From Streptococcus pseudopneumoniae (lineage in GTDB: Bacteria > Bacillota > Bacilli > Lactobacillales > Streptococcaceae), in assembly GCF_001072375.1 (NCBI RefSeq), contig NZ_JVKV01000070.1:1-64000 (forward strand): DNA of 64,000 nucleotides, given 5' to 3'. The notes beneath the pieces were generated by a model. That model did not search any database, was not told the origin of the DNA, and was given only the letters and a program-made list of their open reading frames with translations. The translations under genes and the position numbers were made by a program. Numbering within the stretch: the stretch's first letter is position 1; each line of letters opens with the position of its first letter. Of the stretch, positions 44,757 to 54,819 are shown piece after piece.

Positions 44757-47700
44757 TTAATCTTGATCTTTTTTTTTCAATCCAAGAAATGCGCCTACGG
44801 TAAACATTATTCCAGCAACAAATAATGTAAAGACTCTGCTAACTGTTCCGGTTTTTGGTAACTTATTAGGATTGCTAATAGTTGATTTACTATCGATATT
44901 AGTCTGTTTATTAGTTATGCTGTTTTGTTCATTAAGATAAACTTCAGTCTTATTTTCAAAGTTTTTATCATTTCTATCAGGAACTGTAGTTGTGACATCC
45001 TTAGTTGAATCAGATTTTTGTGATTGATTTTCTCTTTGCAAATCCTCCTTTCTGTGATTTCCATCTAATTGACTATGATTTACCTGTGGGTTATCTTTCT
45101 TTTTCGATACATCAAAAGTAGGTTTATTTTCCTCCTCCTTTTTCTCCTCTATTTTCTTGAATACAGGTTTTATAAGGGTATCTTTTGATAGATTAATAAC
45201 ATAGCCAGCGTCTTTTTTCCCTTCGACACCAGAAATTTCCCAGCCATCAAATTGATATCCTTTTTCTAATTCACCCTTATAGGCAGGTAAAATGAAATCT
45301 TCTTCCGACACTATCTTAGAACTCATTTCTTTTCCATTTTGAATGGTCACAGTTACCTTCTGAGGTTTTAGTTCGCTCACCTCTCCCGTATCTTTGTTTA
45401 AAATGAATTCTTTTACGGTCGTATTTCTTGCAAAATCTTTTACAACAATCTTAATGTTTAGTGTCTTATCTGTTAGTTGTTTAATATCATCAAATGATTT
45501 GTATTCTTTTCCATTTACATAAATATGTTGTTCTTGAATCTCACCATCGAATCCATTATTTCTCTTATCATTGATATTAAAGACTACAGATTTTCCGTCA
45601 GCATATTCGATACTTGTATTTCCCTTAGGATCAATGCTTACTTCTGGTTTAACATTATCATATAAAAATTGATAGTGTACTCCAACCGCTTTCGCATTTA
45701 AATCACTATAGCCAGTTTGAAGGTAAACATTTCCATCCATGTCTGTTACCTTATCTGGAAATCCGTTTGCTTTATAGTCTTTCATCCCCCAGTCCATGAT
45801 GTCACCATCTTTAACATTAAGCTTAATGTTAAAATCTCTAGTGTTATCAATGTGTAAATCTCCATAGATTAAATAATTATCTACAACTGATTCATTAACT
45901 CTCAACTCCCAGTTAAAACCACCCTTATCAGAAATCTTACCTCTTAAATAGAATTCTGGATTTCGTACATAAATTTTATTAGACTTAGATGGATTAAAGT
46001 AGTTCTTGTCCATTGAAAGATTTACTGGTTTTGCATCAATAAATAACGTAGAGCCATCTTCTTTTATAGCTTCTACATTGGACTTATCCTCTCCTGTGTA
46101 CTCTTTACCATCCTTACCAAATAATACAAGTTTAGAAGAATCTGTTACCAGATTTCCATCTTTATCGATTGCTTCCCCTTTATCATTCATTTTAAATGTA
46201 AAAACTTGATACCTTACAATGTTAAAGCCGTCCAAAGCCGACATTAATACTGATTGAGTACTTCTTCCATCTTCAACATTTCTACTATCAGCATAAATTA
46301 TTTTTTCTGATAAGACTCTTATATTAGGATTGGCCTTTTGGATTTTTGCTATATCTTCCTGGCTATAGACTCCATTTCCTTCTAACATATCCGTCTTTCC
46401 AGGATTATAGGTAGTCACTTTTAGTGCATAGCCTTTTCTTAGAATGATGTTATCCTTTAATAGATATTGTTGTTTTTCTGAATCAGAATAGATTTTACCA
46501 GATTCCATTTCAGTTAAATTGTTTGGTTTATTCTTTGAAAGATCTCCTTCTCCTAATTCTATTACATTCCCATAACTTGATGCATACGGATATTCTGTTT
46601 TAGTTTCCTTATTTTTTTTAGGCATTCTAATTTTAGTTTCAGCTTTTATTCGATCATCATCTTTAACAAATAATCTCATATCTCCTGCAAAAGCTAATCC
46701 ATCCACAATATCATTAATATTAGCGTATAAATCAAATGTCATCGTTTTTGAACGTGAATCATACTTAGTCGTTTTGATTTCTATCGATTTATAGTTATTA
46801 CCATAATATACCTTGGCATTTTTAGAAACATTACTTATCTTTCCGAGAATTTCAAAGTGTCCATCTTTAGATGGGCTTAAAACACCATAAATTTTTGATT
46901 TTATTTCGTCAAGTTTTTCAGTTTCATATTCTAAGGCACTACCATCGTCATAAGCAATGATATTTCCCTTATCATCGTATTTATAATCGTATTCTTCTGT
47001 CCTCTTACCAGTTTCACTTGTAAAGTCATCAACTTCTCTAAATTTCTTTTTAATGAGTTTCTTCAAGTCTTTACTTTCAAAATCTCTAATTGTTGAAATG
47101 GCTTTATTGATAGTAAAGCTAGATTTTTCTTCGGTAGCCTCTTCATTTTCTTGATGATGTTCTACTTCAGTTGTATCTTTTTTAAGACTATCCTCTTTTC
47201 TATTTTCTAAATTTTTAAATTTAGATTCGGCAATCTCGCCAAGCTTTTGGTATTTAGATGAATCTTGATCAGGATCTACTAGATAATAGGAAATCATCCC
47301 CTTTTCATCAGCATGATCATCAAATTTAATTCTATGAATCTTTGTGAAATTGCTAGAGCCATCTAATGCAATGACTTCAATGATTTTTCCTCTTAAATCT
47401 CCTGCCCCACTAATTTCATAAATGGTATTTCCGTCTTTGTCAAGTTTTCTATTTCTTCCTTGACCCTCACCTGCATAAGTTACTTCAAGATTTTTCTCAA
47501 CCTCTCCATCTTCATTAACAAGAGCGGCTCCTGCATACCAAACTTCGTTGGCAATCTCGTCAAATTTTTCAGGATGTTCTTTCTGATCTCTAGCAAATAG
47601 CGTTTCATTCTTGTATTGCTCTTTTACCTTGTGATAAGTATCCTTTGTAATCAACTTAATTTTTTCAGGGTTTGAAAAATCAATTGAAACAATCTTAGGG

Positions 47701-50700
47701 GCTGTGTTATCAATTTTTACAGGAATATAGGAAACCTGCCATGGATAATCTTTAGTTAATCTATATTTAAATTTATAGAAATATTGACCTTCTGCAATCG
47801 GTTCAAATTGTCCTCTTATATTAGTAGCAGGATCTTTGGTATCCTTGCTTTCTGGTGCATTTTCTTCTCTACCTCTAGGGTTATAAATGAGTCCATCCCA
47901 TTTCAAGTCACCCCAAACTTTTAGCTTAGAAGATTTGATTCCCTTTGCATCATTTCTCTTAGAGTTTAAAATTCCTTTAATAAAGTGTTCTCTCGAAATG
48001 ACTTTTAAGTCGATTTGATTTTCTCCCTCTTTATTTGTATTTACTATTGAAATCAATCCTTCTTCTGCACTTCTTAATACAAGTGGAGAAGGTGTTAATC
48101 CTCTCTCAAGTTGAGCATCTTGAGGATTTCCATTTGAATCTAAAGGATAAATTTTAGCAATATTAGAACCACTTGATGATGGTGCGTTGATCCCTTCGTT
48201 ATTGAAAGCAAATAATTCTGGATTTTGATCTAGGGATGTTGTATTTTTATCTTTTCTATTTTGTATAACTCCTGCTGGATTAAATTTATCTATACCATGT
48301 TCCCCACCAATTCCCTTATTTAAGGTTCCTGGAATTTTTGGTTTACCATCATCATCATAACCTTCCATTGTTTTTGATTTTGAACCTTCCTCCCAGGCCC
48401 ATTTATCAAGGATTGGTTCCTTATTCCAATCCCCAGCAAATCCCATTAGAGGCATCGATAAAGAAGGTTGGAAATTTGTTTTCTTCCCATTGGAGTTTAG
48501 AGCTTCCATTTCTTCCACTGACTCAAAATGAATAAATGATTCTACAAATTTATTTTTGTTTTTAGCCTCCCCAACATTTATAACCGCATTTAAATCAAAG
48601 CTAGAATTTGGGCCTATAGTGAAAGTGTCATGCTCAAATGTAATATTTGCTCCTTTGATTTTTTCTGGGTGGATTTCTGGAACAATTTGCTTACCATCTG
48701 GAGATTTTTCATCTTTGTATGTTTCATCCAGTTTTAGTCTATCAGTTAGAGCATCTGTAGTTATCGCTGATGCTGAAACTTTAAAGGTCAAAGGTCTGTT
48801 TGATGTATTGTGAAGCTTAATTGTAAAATATTTTTTATCTCCTTTTATTTCTTTAAGAGAAATAGAACCATAAGAGTTTACCAAACCTTTAGAATCTGTG
48901 TTTTTGAAAGTCGCTACAACCTCATTTCTCAAAGCATTGGCAACATTAATTAGACCTGCTCCCTGTTGTCTAGGTGATGCAAAGTATTGACTTTTTTCTT
49001 TCCAAGAAGTCGCATCCATCATAGGCCGTGCAGTATTTTGTAGGGCTATTTTTGTAAGACTTGTAAGATCTATTTTGTCATCTCCCTTAAGATTTTTCAA
49101 CACAGGTCTTTCAAGCATTTCCTTTAACTTGGGCCTAATCAAAACAGTAGAAGCTGCAACGATTGGAGTTGCCATACTAGTCCCTGACATATAACCATAA
49201 GTTGATTTCCCATTAATGACATTGAGAGTAGATTTAATATTTTTACCTGGTGCTGAAACATCAGGTTTTAAAAGTAAATCTATTCTTGGCCCCCAAGATG
49301 TGGATCCTGCTGGTACTATGATATCTTCTTTATACAGTTCTTTGTCTGTGTCAGATGCAAACTTAAAGTCAATCTCTTTTTCGTCACCTACATTCGGTTT
49401 ATTAGAATTATAGCTTGCCATATCAATTGGATAGTATTGCTCCAATTTATCTTTGAAATCTTCCTTATTATTTCTTTTAACTTCAGTTTTTTTATCAGGA
49501 TTAATTATGTTCCATAGCTTTACACCATCATCTCCTGAAATTGAAAATACTTGACTAGTAGTTCCTTCATCCGCTTCATATCCCATAGCTGGAAGCTCTG
49601 TCCAATTATCTCTATTGTAGTAATTTACAGTATTTACAACCATAATGGCGCGTGCGCCCTTATCCGTAGCTCTTTTAAAAGCATTTTTCAAATCCTTGGT
49701 ATAAATTCGATCCATTACTGCAATTTTGCCCTTAAGATCCAATCCTATCAAATCTTGGTCTTGACCTTTGCCTATATATACAAATTTCAATTTACTAGGA
49801 GCTTTTGAACCATCTTCATTTGTTATGATTTTATTCTTATCGAAAAAGGCTCCTATATTTCTATATTTAAAACTTTCTCCTCCAATCTTAACTTTATCAA
49901 ACTCAACTGTTTGATTTTTAGCAGAAGCAACGGCTATCGCATCTTCATGTGCTGCAGTTCGTGTTACATTTCCAGTGTCGGTCATTTTCAGATTATTATT
50001 TGCCACCAAATCCCATGAAGAACTTGAAGCAGAAGTCGCATAGTTACCAGTAGCTACAACCATTGGAATGCCTGCTTTTCTTAACGCTCTAATAGCTTGC
50101 CAATATTTCTCACCTACAAGACCTGTTCCTGTAAAGCCAGATGATACCGAAACAACATCGACGTTGTGTTTGATGGAATCTTCAATAGCATGAAACATTG
50201 TTTCATCTCCTGCGAAGCCAGATCCTGCGTCAGAGTACATTTTATAAGAGAATATCTGTGCATTAGGAGCAATTCCATCTATTCCATTAAAGTTCTTGAT
50301 GTCTTTTTCAGTATCATTTCCCGCAAGAATCCCTGCAATATGCATCCCATGTGGATCAAAATAATCGCTTCCATCATCAGCTTTTTCTACAGTAATTTTA
50401 CCACCATTATAATAATTGAAAGCATGAGGGATTTTATCACTCAACCAGAAATTTTTATCAGTACCTTTTAAGTCTTCTTTTTTAAATCTCATTGAGCCTT
50501 TAGCATCATCATCGATTCTCATGGCCTTATGCCTATAATCCGTTCCCGTATCGATATTTGAAATGACCATGCCTCTACCATCAAAATTTTTACCAAATGG
50601 AGCATTGATAGACTTTAGGTAATCAATTGCCTCTTCAACTCCAATTTCCTTTCTAGCATGATTCATCATGGGTTGGACCTTTTGTGATCTTTCAACAGAT

Positions 50701-51260
50701 GAAATACCTTCTATTAGTTTAATTTTGTCCAGATTATCTTGGGTAGTTTCAATCGCACTACCATTAAAAATCCTATCATAAGTATATAAAACTTTTGTAT
50801 CCTTAAGATTGGATAGTTGCTTGATTGCTTTTTCACCAGATTCTTTATCTTTAAATTCGGCAATATATACAACTTTATCTTCTTTATTGAGATTTTCTGT
50901 GTTTTTATTTACAAATGAGTCCGCATGATCTCCTTGGGATTGATTGGAATTTTCTTCTTTGATTTTTGCTTCTTCATTGCTAGTGTTATTGTCTATCACA
51001 GGATTTTTACTAACAACTTCTTTTTCCTCAATAATTGTTGTTTGCTTCTCTTCAGTATGCTTTAAAGTTTCTATAGCATTATGAATATCTTCATGTTTCT
51101 CTTTATTTTCTGTTTCCTTATCTACTGCTACTTTTTCTTTATCAGAGATAGTTACAGCATCTTCAGAACTAGATGTTTCTGCTAAGACTACCTCGTTAGG
51201 GACATATGCTGCTAAAATAACTGCAGCTGTGGTTAATGACAATACTGTACTTTTTTTCAT
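44757..51260 (-). CDS. prtA: PrtA, cell wall-anchored subtilisin-like serine protease
   Basis: A 2167-aa surface protease. Signal peptide to about residue 28; propeptide/I9-like region (about 125-195); S8 peptidase domain with the catalytic triad Asp237 (NIDTGTD), His304 (DPHGMHIAG) and Ser695 (GTSMATP), oxyanion Asn406 and a PA insert near 490-580; Fn3-like and Ig-like modules to about 1990; a Gly-Trp-type FxGWEISG unit near 2010; a charged linker; an LPKTG signal at 2134. It closely matches pneumococcal PrtA as remembered, including the signal sequence. PrtA cleaves host proteins, and in pneumococcus it belongs to the manganese-responsive PsaR regulon. Confidence 0.97.
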   Translation of the reverse strand: MKKSTVLSLTTAAVILAAYVPNEVVLAETSSSEDAVTISDKEKVAVDKETENKEKHEDIHNAIETLKHTEEKQTTIIEEKEVVSKNPVIDNNTSNEEAKIKEENSNQSQGDHADSFVNKNTENLNKEDKVVYIAEFKDKESGEKAIKQLSNLKDTKVLYTYDRIFNGSAIETTQDNLDKIKLIEGISSVERSQKVQPMMNHARKEIGVEEAIDYLKSINAPFGKNFDGRGMVISNIDTGTDYRHKAMRIDDDAKGSMRFKKEDLKGTDKNFWLSDKIPHAFNYYNGGKITVEKADDGSDYFDPHGMHIAGILAGNDTEKDIKNFNGIDGIAPNAQIFSYKMYSDAGSGFAGDETMFHAIEDSIKHNVDVVSVSSGFTGTGLVGEKYWQAIRALRKAGIPMVVATGNYATSASSSSWDLVANNNLKMTDTGNVTRTAAHEDAIAVASAKNQTVEFDKVKIGGESFKYRNIGAFFDKNKIITNEDGSKAPSKLKFVYIGKGQDQDLIGLDLKGKIAVMDRIYTKDLKNAFKRATDKGARAIMVVNTVNYYNRDNWTELPAMGYEADEGTTSQVFSISGDDGVKLWNIINPDKKTEVKRNNKEDFKDKLEQYYPIDMASYNSNKPNVGDEKEIDFKFASDTDKELYKEDIIVPAGSTSWGPRIDLLLKPDVSAPGKNIKSTLNVINGKSTYGYMSGTSMATPIVAASTVLIRPKLKEMLERPVLKNLKGDDKIDLTSLTKIALQNTARPMMDATSWKEKSQYFASPRQQGAGLINVANALRNEVVATFKNTDSKGLVNSYGSISLKEIKGDKKYFTIKLHNTSNRPLTFKVSASAITTDALTDRLKLDETYKDEKSPDGKQIVPEIHPEKIKGANITFEHDTFTIGPNSSFDLNAVINVGEAKNKNKFVESFIHFESVEEMEALNSNGKKTNFQPSLSMPLMGFAGDWNKEPILDKWAWEEGSKSKTMEGYDDDGKPKIPGTLNKGIGGEHGIDKFNPAGVIQNRKDKNTTSLDQNPELFAFNNEGINAPSSSGSNIAKIYPLDSNGNPQDAQLERGLTPSPLVLRSAEEGLISIVNTNKEGENQIDLKVISREHFIKGILNSKRNDAKGIKSSKLKVWGDLKWDGLIYNPRGREENAPESKDTKDPATNIRGQFEPIAEGQYFYKFKYRLTKDYPWQVSYIPVKIDNTAPKIVSIDFSNPEKIKLITKDTYHKVKEQYKNETLFARDQKEHPEKFDEIANEVWYAGAALVNEDGEVEKNLEVTYAGEGQGRNRKLDKDGNTIYEISGAGDLRGKIIEVIALDGSSNFTKIHRIKFDDHADEKGMISYYLVDPDQDSSKYQKLGEIAESKFKNLENRKEDSLKKDTTEVEHHQENEEATEEKSSFTINKAISTIRDFESKDLKKLIKKKFREVDDFTSETGKRTEEYDYKYDDKGNIIAYDDGSALEYETEKLDEIKSKIYGVLSPSKDGHFEILGKISNVSKNAKVYYGNNYKSIEIKTTKYDSRSKTMTFDLYANINDIVDGLAFAGDMRLFVKDDDRIKAETKIRMPKKNKETKTEYPYASSYGNVIELGEGDLSKNKPNNLTEMESGKIYSDSEKQQYLLKDNIILRKGYALKVTTYNPGKTDMLEGNGVYSQEDIAKIQKANPNIRVLSEKIIYADSRNVEDGRSTQSVLMSALDGFNIVRYQVFTFKMNDKGEAIDKDGNLVTDSSKLVLFGKDGKEYTGEDKSNVEAIKEDGSTLFIDAKPVNLSMDKNYFNPSKSNKIYVRNPEFYLRGKISDKGGFNWELRVNESVVDNYLIYGDLHIDNTRDFNIKLNVKDGDIMDWGMKDYKANGFPDKVTDMDGNVYLQTGYSDLNAKAVGVHYQFLYDNVKPEVSIDPKGNTSIEYADGKSVVFNINDKRNNGFDGEIQEQHIYVNGKEYKSFDDIKQLTDKTLNIKIVVKDFARNTTVKEFILNKDTGEVSELKPQKVTVTIQNGKEMSSKIVSEEDFILPAYKGELEKGYQFDGWEISGVEGKKDAGYVINLSKDTLIKPVFKKIEEKKEEENKPTFDVSKKKDNPQVNHSQLDGNHRKEDLQRENQSQKSDSTKDVTTTVPDRNDKNFENKTEVYLNEQNSITNKQTNIDSKSTISNPNKLPKTGTVSRVFTLFVAGIMFTVGAFLGLKKKDQD

Positions 51261-51401
51261 TTTAATTCCTTACATATTTATTTAACTTCCTAAAGATAGA
51301 AAACTTTAACTTTGCTAGCCTTTGTTATAAAAAGTTTTATGAAGTATTATCTAGGAAATAGAGTAGTACATTTATATATAATTGTTAGCTCTCTGAAAAA
51401 T

Positions 51402-51430
51402 AGTATATCAATTAAAAAAATTTAAGTCAA
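51402..51430 (-). promoter_or_regulatory. prtA promoter
   Basis: Minus strand: TTGACT (51425-51430), a 17-base spacer, TATACT (51402-51407) with a TGA extension. The untranslated leader is about 135 bases long, AT-rich and without obvious structure. Confidence 0.8.
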
Positions 51431-51437
51431 GAAAAAA

Positions 51438-51473
51438 TTAATACACATTAATTTGTTTTTTAACCTGTGTTAA
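51438..51473. promoter_or_regulatory. Two tandem 14-bp palindromes upstream of the prtA promoter
   Basis: TTAATACACATTAA (51438-51451) and TTAACCTGTGTTAA (51460-51473), each with five-base arms of the form TTAAY/RTTAA around four bases, with centres 22 bp apart. The nearer one ends eight bases before the -35. This is the layout of a cooperative operator on one face of the helix. Confidence 0.6.
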
Positions 51474-51504
51474 TTTTATGAAATCCAAAGCTTTCGTGGT
51501 TAAC

Positions 51505-52350
51505 TGGAATACATTATAAGCACATTCACACCATCAAGAATAGTAGGAATCAAGTTGAACCACTACTAAAACCACTAAAAACTCAGTTAAGTTTGGAAGT
51601 GAATCTTGCCTACGATATTCCACTAATTCACGAACGAGAATGATTAGCCTCTATGTGGACAGTATTCCTAGTCAAGTTCTATTGGAAGAGACCTCCTACA
51701 CTGGCCGCCCTGCCTTTCATCCAGCCATGCTCATGAAGATGACCCTGTTCGCTTATGCTCGTCAAGTGTTCTCTGGACGTAAAATCGTTCAAATGAACGA
51801 AGAAGTCATTCCTATGAAATGGTTGAGGCAAGATACCTATGTTAGCTATAAAACGATTAATAACTTCCACTCCAGTAAACATGCCAACAACCTAATCAAA
51901 ATTGACTAAAAAGTACTAAACGAGCACAGATAACCCAATGAACTGGGAATATCTTGAGGACACGGACCAGTTTATAAAGCCCGATGGCATAGTTTATTCC
52001 TTTAAGAACTACTCTAGTCAAACCGATAAGTATGATTTTCAACGTGATTTCAAGATTTATGAGACGGATAAAGTTCAAGATACTCCTGAGTTAGAACAGT
52101 TGGCTAAAACAGATAGTGGGAATCAGAAACAAATCCATTATAATCCAACTTGGAATTACTTTAAGGAACTCCTTAAGCAAACATTACATAGTGAAGAAGG
52201 CTCTCGAATCTATGCCAAACGGAAAATTGATGTTGAACTCGTTTTGGTAGATTGAAGAGTGTTTTTGGCGTGCGCAGAGTGCATGTCAGAGGTAAACAAG
52301 CTGTCGCAACAGAAATAGGATTTCATCTTTATGTTCACGTATCTCACCAA
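51505..52350 (+). pseudogene. Decayed IS1182-family transposase
   Basis: Pieces of a transposase are readable in more than one frame. The first part runs HYKHIHTIKNSRNQVEPLL... LAYDIPLIHERE, then shifts frame at about 51,640 into SLYVDSIPSQVLLEETSYTG. It continues as GRPAFHPAMLMKMTLFAYARQVFSGRK and TYVSYKTINNFHSSKHANN (typical IS1182 N-terminal signatures) and hits a stop at about 51,909. The middle and catalytic core are deleted. A C-terminal part (51,938-52,255, YNPTWNYFKELLKQTLHSEEGSRIYAKRKIDVE) frameshifts again into SVFGVRRVHVRGKQAVATEIGF. The copy cannot be active. Full-length members are about 450-500 residues. Confidence 0.8.
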
Positions 52351-52390
52351 ATTGGCCAAGAATCTAGCCTCTAAAACATCCACTATTCAA

Positions 52391-52450
52391 AAACCACACA
52401 GTGTTTCTTTCAGCTTGATTTGATTCAAGACTGGAATCACTGTGTGGTTT
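52391..52450. terminator. Large bidirectional hairpin between the IS remnant and phoH
   Basis: AAACCACACAGTG (52391-52403) pairs perfectly with CACTGTGTGGTTT (52438-52450), with a further CTTGA/TCAAG pairing inside. On the minus strand it is followed by TTTTTG, so it ends the phoH transcript. On the plus strand it follows the transposase remnant, as IS1182-type ends often do. Confidence 0.8.
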
Positions 52451-52484
52451 TATTGGAAAGCTAGTTTTTGCCCAACCTTTTTCT

Positions 52485-53471
52485 TTATTCTGTTTCTTCT
52501 TCACTTTCTTCAGCTTTGACAGGTAGAGGTTCATAGGCTCTGATAATTTGAGCTACAACTGGGTGGCGAACCACATCCTTGGCTGAGAAATGAACAAAGT
52601 CAATTTGATGAATATTCTTGAGTTTTTCTTGAGCATCAATCAAACCTGACTTGACATTACGAGGTAGGTCAATCTGGCTAATATCCCCATTGACAATCAT
52701 TTTCGAGTTAAATCCAAGACGGGTCAAGAACATCTTCATCTGCATGATGGTCGTATTTTGCGCCTCATCGAGAATGACAAAGGCATCATCCAAGGTACGC
52801 CCACGCATATAGGCCAGAGGAGCAATTTCAATAATTTCACGTTCCATAAGACGGGTTGTTTGATCTTTCCCAAGAATCTGGTACAAGGCGTCATAAACTG
52901 GTCGTAAATAAGGATCGACCTTTTCCTTGAGATCACCTGGAAGAAATCCTAAGCTCTCTCCTGCTTCCACTGCTGGACGTGTCAATATGATTCGCTTGAC
53001 TTGTCCACGCTTGAGGGCTGTTACGGCCAAAGTCACTGCTAAGAAGGTCTTACCTGTTCCTGCCGGCCCAATCCCAAAGGTCACATCGTGTTGTTTGACA
53101 CTATCCACATAAAGCTTTTGACCCAAGGTTTTAACACGGATTGGCTTACCTGTATTATCCTTGATAATCTCTTCTTCATAGAGGGCGACAAACTTATCGA
53201 TTTCATTATTCTTAACCATGGTAATGGCTGTCACCACATCCGGAGTTCCAACAGTCATTCCGCGATTGACCAAGACCATTAAGGCTTGGATAACTTGGCG
53301 GGCTTCCTCACAAGCATTCTCTGCTCCCAAGACTTGAACAATCTCTGTACGAGCATGGATGATGACATCTAATTCATCCTCCATCAATCTAAGGTGGCGC
53401 TCATTGGACCCAAAAAGATGAAATAGGTCATCTGGATGACTCAGTTGAATATCTATTGAATGTTCCTTCAA
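52485..53471 (-). CDS. phoH: PhoH-like ATPase
   Basis: A roughly 328-aa protein of the PhoH/PhoL family, with the P-loop GIGPAGTGKTFLAV (near 133) and Walker B AFVILDEAQNTT (near 235), linked to RNA metabolism and ribosome assembly. The open frame extends 67 codons further, but the family start is near KEHSIDIQLSHPDDLFHLFG. The TTG at 53471 lies eight bases after AGAGAGG and is preferred. ATG 53510 is the alternative. Acidic C-terminal EESEEETE. It follows yozE but has its own promoter. Confidence 0.9.
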   Translation of the reverse strand: MKEHSIDIQLSHPDDLFHLFGSNERHLRLMEDELDVIIHARTEIVQVLGAENACEEARQVIQALMVLVNRGMTVGTPDVVTAITMVKNNEIDKFVALYEEEIIKDNTGKPIRVKTLGQKLYVDSVKQHDVTFGIGPAGTGKTFLAVTLAVTALKRGQVKRIILTRPAVEAGESLGFLPGDLKEKVDPYLRPVYDALYQILGKDQTTRLMEREIIEIAPLAYMRGRTLDDAFVILDEAQNTTIMQMKMFLTRLGFNSKMIVNGDISQIDLPRNVKSGLIDAQEKLKNIHQIDFVHFSAKDVVRHPVVAQIIRAYEPLPVKAEESEEETE

Positions 53472-53630
53472 ACAAAGAACCTCTCTAATTCTCTTATTTC
53501 GTTTTATCATTTTGTTTTCTTTTAAGTATGAAATAACTTTCAAAAATCCTATCACTCTGACAATTCGTAATGGTAAACGATACTTGTCAAAATAAGGAAA
53601 ATCCTCATAAAAGATAAACTGAATGACTAT

Positions 53631-53639
53631 ATTATAGCA
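53631..53639 (-). promoter_or_regulatory. Extended -10 promoter for phoH
   Basis: Minus strand: TGC followed by TATAAT (53631-53636). The leader to the TTG start would be about 155 bases. No recognisable -35. Confidence 0.5.
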
Positions 53640-53681
53640 AAGAGGCTGAGAAATTACTATCCCCAACCCCATCTAGTAGCC

Positions 53682-53897
53682 TTAATGTTCTAAATATTCC
53701 TGCCAGATACGGTCAAAATCTCCTAAGTTAAAGGAAAAACTAGCATGTTCCTCTAAAAAACGACTGACTTCATCAAAATCATCCGTATGTTTTGGGAAAG
53801 CTGATTCCTGAAAGGCCAAGTCCGCTAAAATTGCTTTGGGACTATTGCTTTTAGGGTTGCGCTCGGTCATGAGCCAAGTATAAAATGATTTTCTCAT
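53682..53897 (-). CDS. YozE family protein
   Basis: A 71-aa protein of the YozE/UPF0346 (SAM-like helical) family: [20 protein letters not shown] at the start, then [28 protein letters not shown] (key parts [11 protein letters not shown] and [10 protein letters not shown]) and WQEYLEH at the end. The function is unknown. It starts seven bases after cvfB, so the pair is co-transcribed, as in other streptococci. Confidence 0.92.
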   Translation of the reverse strand: MRKSFYTWLMTERNPKSNSPKAILADLAFQESAFPKHTDDFDEVSRFLEEHASFSFNLGDFDRIWQEYLEH

Positions 53898-53904
53898 AAG
53901 CCTC

Positions 53905-54759
53905 CTAAATCAACTCTGTGCCGAACTGATCTTGCTTGATTTTGCCAGCCTTCATCAAACCACCGAGTGCTTTTTTAAATTGACCTTTTGAAATACCGAA
54001 AGTAGCCTTGATATCATCTGGTGATGACTTATCATTCAAGGTCATGAAGCCACCATTGATTTCCAAATAAGTCAAGATCATCTGCGCATCATTTTCCAAC
54101 ATCTCAAAAGAACGTGGTTTTAAAGAGAGATTAAGCGTTCGGTCAACCTCACGGAAACCAATGACACGCGCATCTAGCACTTGGCCCAAACGTGGTTCTG
54201 CATAGCGCTCACTTGGATGGATAAATCCAAGCATGTTGTTCTCTGGTAAATAGACGAAGGTTCCTGATAATTTGAGACGGTAAACAATGGCAGGCCAATT
54301 TTGATTCTGCATGTTATTGTAGGCAGGACGTGCCAATCGTTGGAAATCTTCCTGATAAGCTAAGATTCCCCAGATACGGTCCTTCTTATCCACTTCTAGA
54401 CGAATATAAAGTCGATCACCTTTCTTTGGCCAGAGTTCTTTAAGTTCAGGGAGAATATCTAGTGACACAACGATTTCCTTGTCTGGTAATCCTGTATCAA
54501 CAAAAACACCCAGGTCCTTACGAACCTCTGTTACTGTTCCCCAACCAAATTGTTCCTGAGTAGCAGTCACTTCTATAGTTGTCAAACGTAGTTTTGGCTT
54601 CATGTCTGTGTAAGCAAAACCTTTGACCGTATCACCAACTGTATGCTGACCTTCTTCTTTAGCTAGGGCATATGTTTGACCATCCTTTTGAACAAAGTAA
54701 AAACGGTCATTTTCATCGATGATGAGTCCAACGATAAAACTTGCAAGATTTGTATTCAT
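53905..54759 (-). CDS. cvfB: CvfB-like S1 RNA-binding protein
   Basis: A 284-aa protein of the CvfB (conserved virulence factor B) family, with three S1/OB-type domains and a C-terminal winged helix (about 220-284, [20 protein letters not shown]). In Staphylococcus it influences virulence gene expression through RNA. The frame reaches back to 54798, but the ATG at 54759 has AAGGAAAT immediately before it and gives the family start [13 protein letters not shown]. It is followed by yozE. Confidence 0.9.
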   Translation of the reverse strand: MNTNLASFIVGLIIDENDRFYFVQKDGQTYALAKEEGQHTVGDTVKGFAYTDMKPKLRLTTIEVTATQEQFGWGTVTEVRKDLGVFVDTGLPDKEIVVSLDILPELKELWPKKGDRLYIRLEVDKKDRIWGILAYQEDFQRLARPAYNNMQNQNWPAIVYRLKLSGTFVYLPENNMLGFIHPSERYAEPRLGQVLDARVIGFREVDRTLNLSLKPRSFEMLENDAQMILTYLEINGGFMTLNDKSSPDDIKATFGISKGQFKKALGGLMKAGKIKQDQFGTELI

Positions 54760-54776
54760 ATTTCCTTCTTTCGAAT

Positions 54777-54808
54777 AAAACTCAGCCAGCAATGCCAACT
54801 GAGTTTTT
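54777..54808 (-). terminator. Terminator after frr
   Basis: AAAACTCAG (54777-54785) pairs with CTGAGTTTT (54799-54807). On the minus strand the stem ends in TTTT then ATTCG. It lies about 12 bases beyond the frr stop and just ahead of cvfB. Confidence 0.7.
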
Positions 54809-54819
54809 CTGTTTATTTC

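Noticed and set aside
51385..51402. CodY box near the prtA transcription start
   Set aside because: The TTTTTCAGA-like sequence has about four mismatches to the 15-base CodY consensus.
51438..51473. AdcR zinc-repressor boxes at prtA
   Set aside because: Arms resemble TTAAC/GTTAA, but the spacer is four bases instead of two in both copies.
51640..51909. A functional 89-aa gene in the IS region
   Set aside because: It is a fragment of an IS1182-type transposase with the catalytic part missing and frameshifts on both sides.
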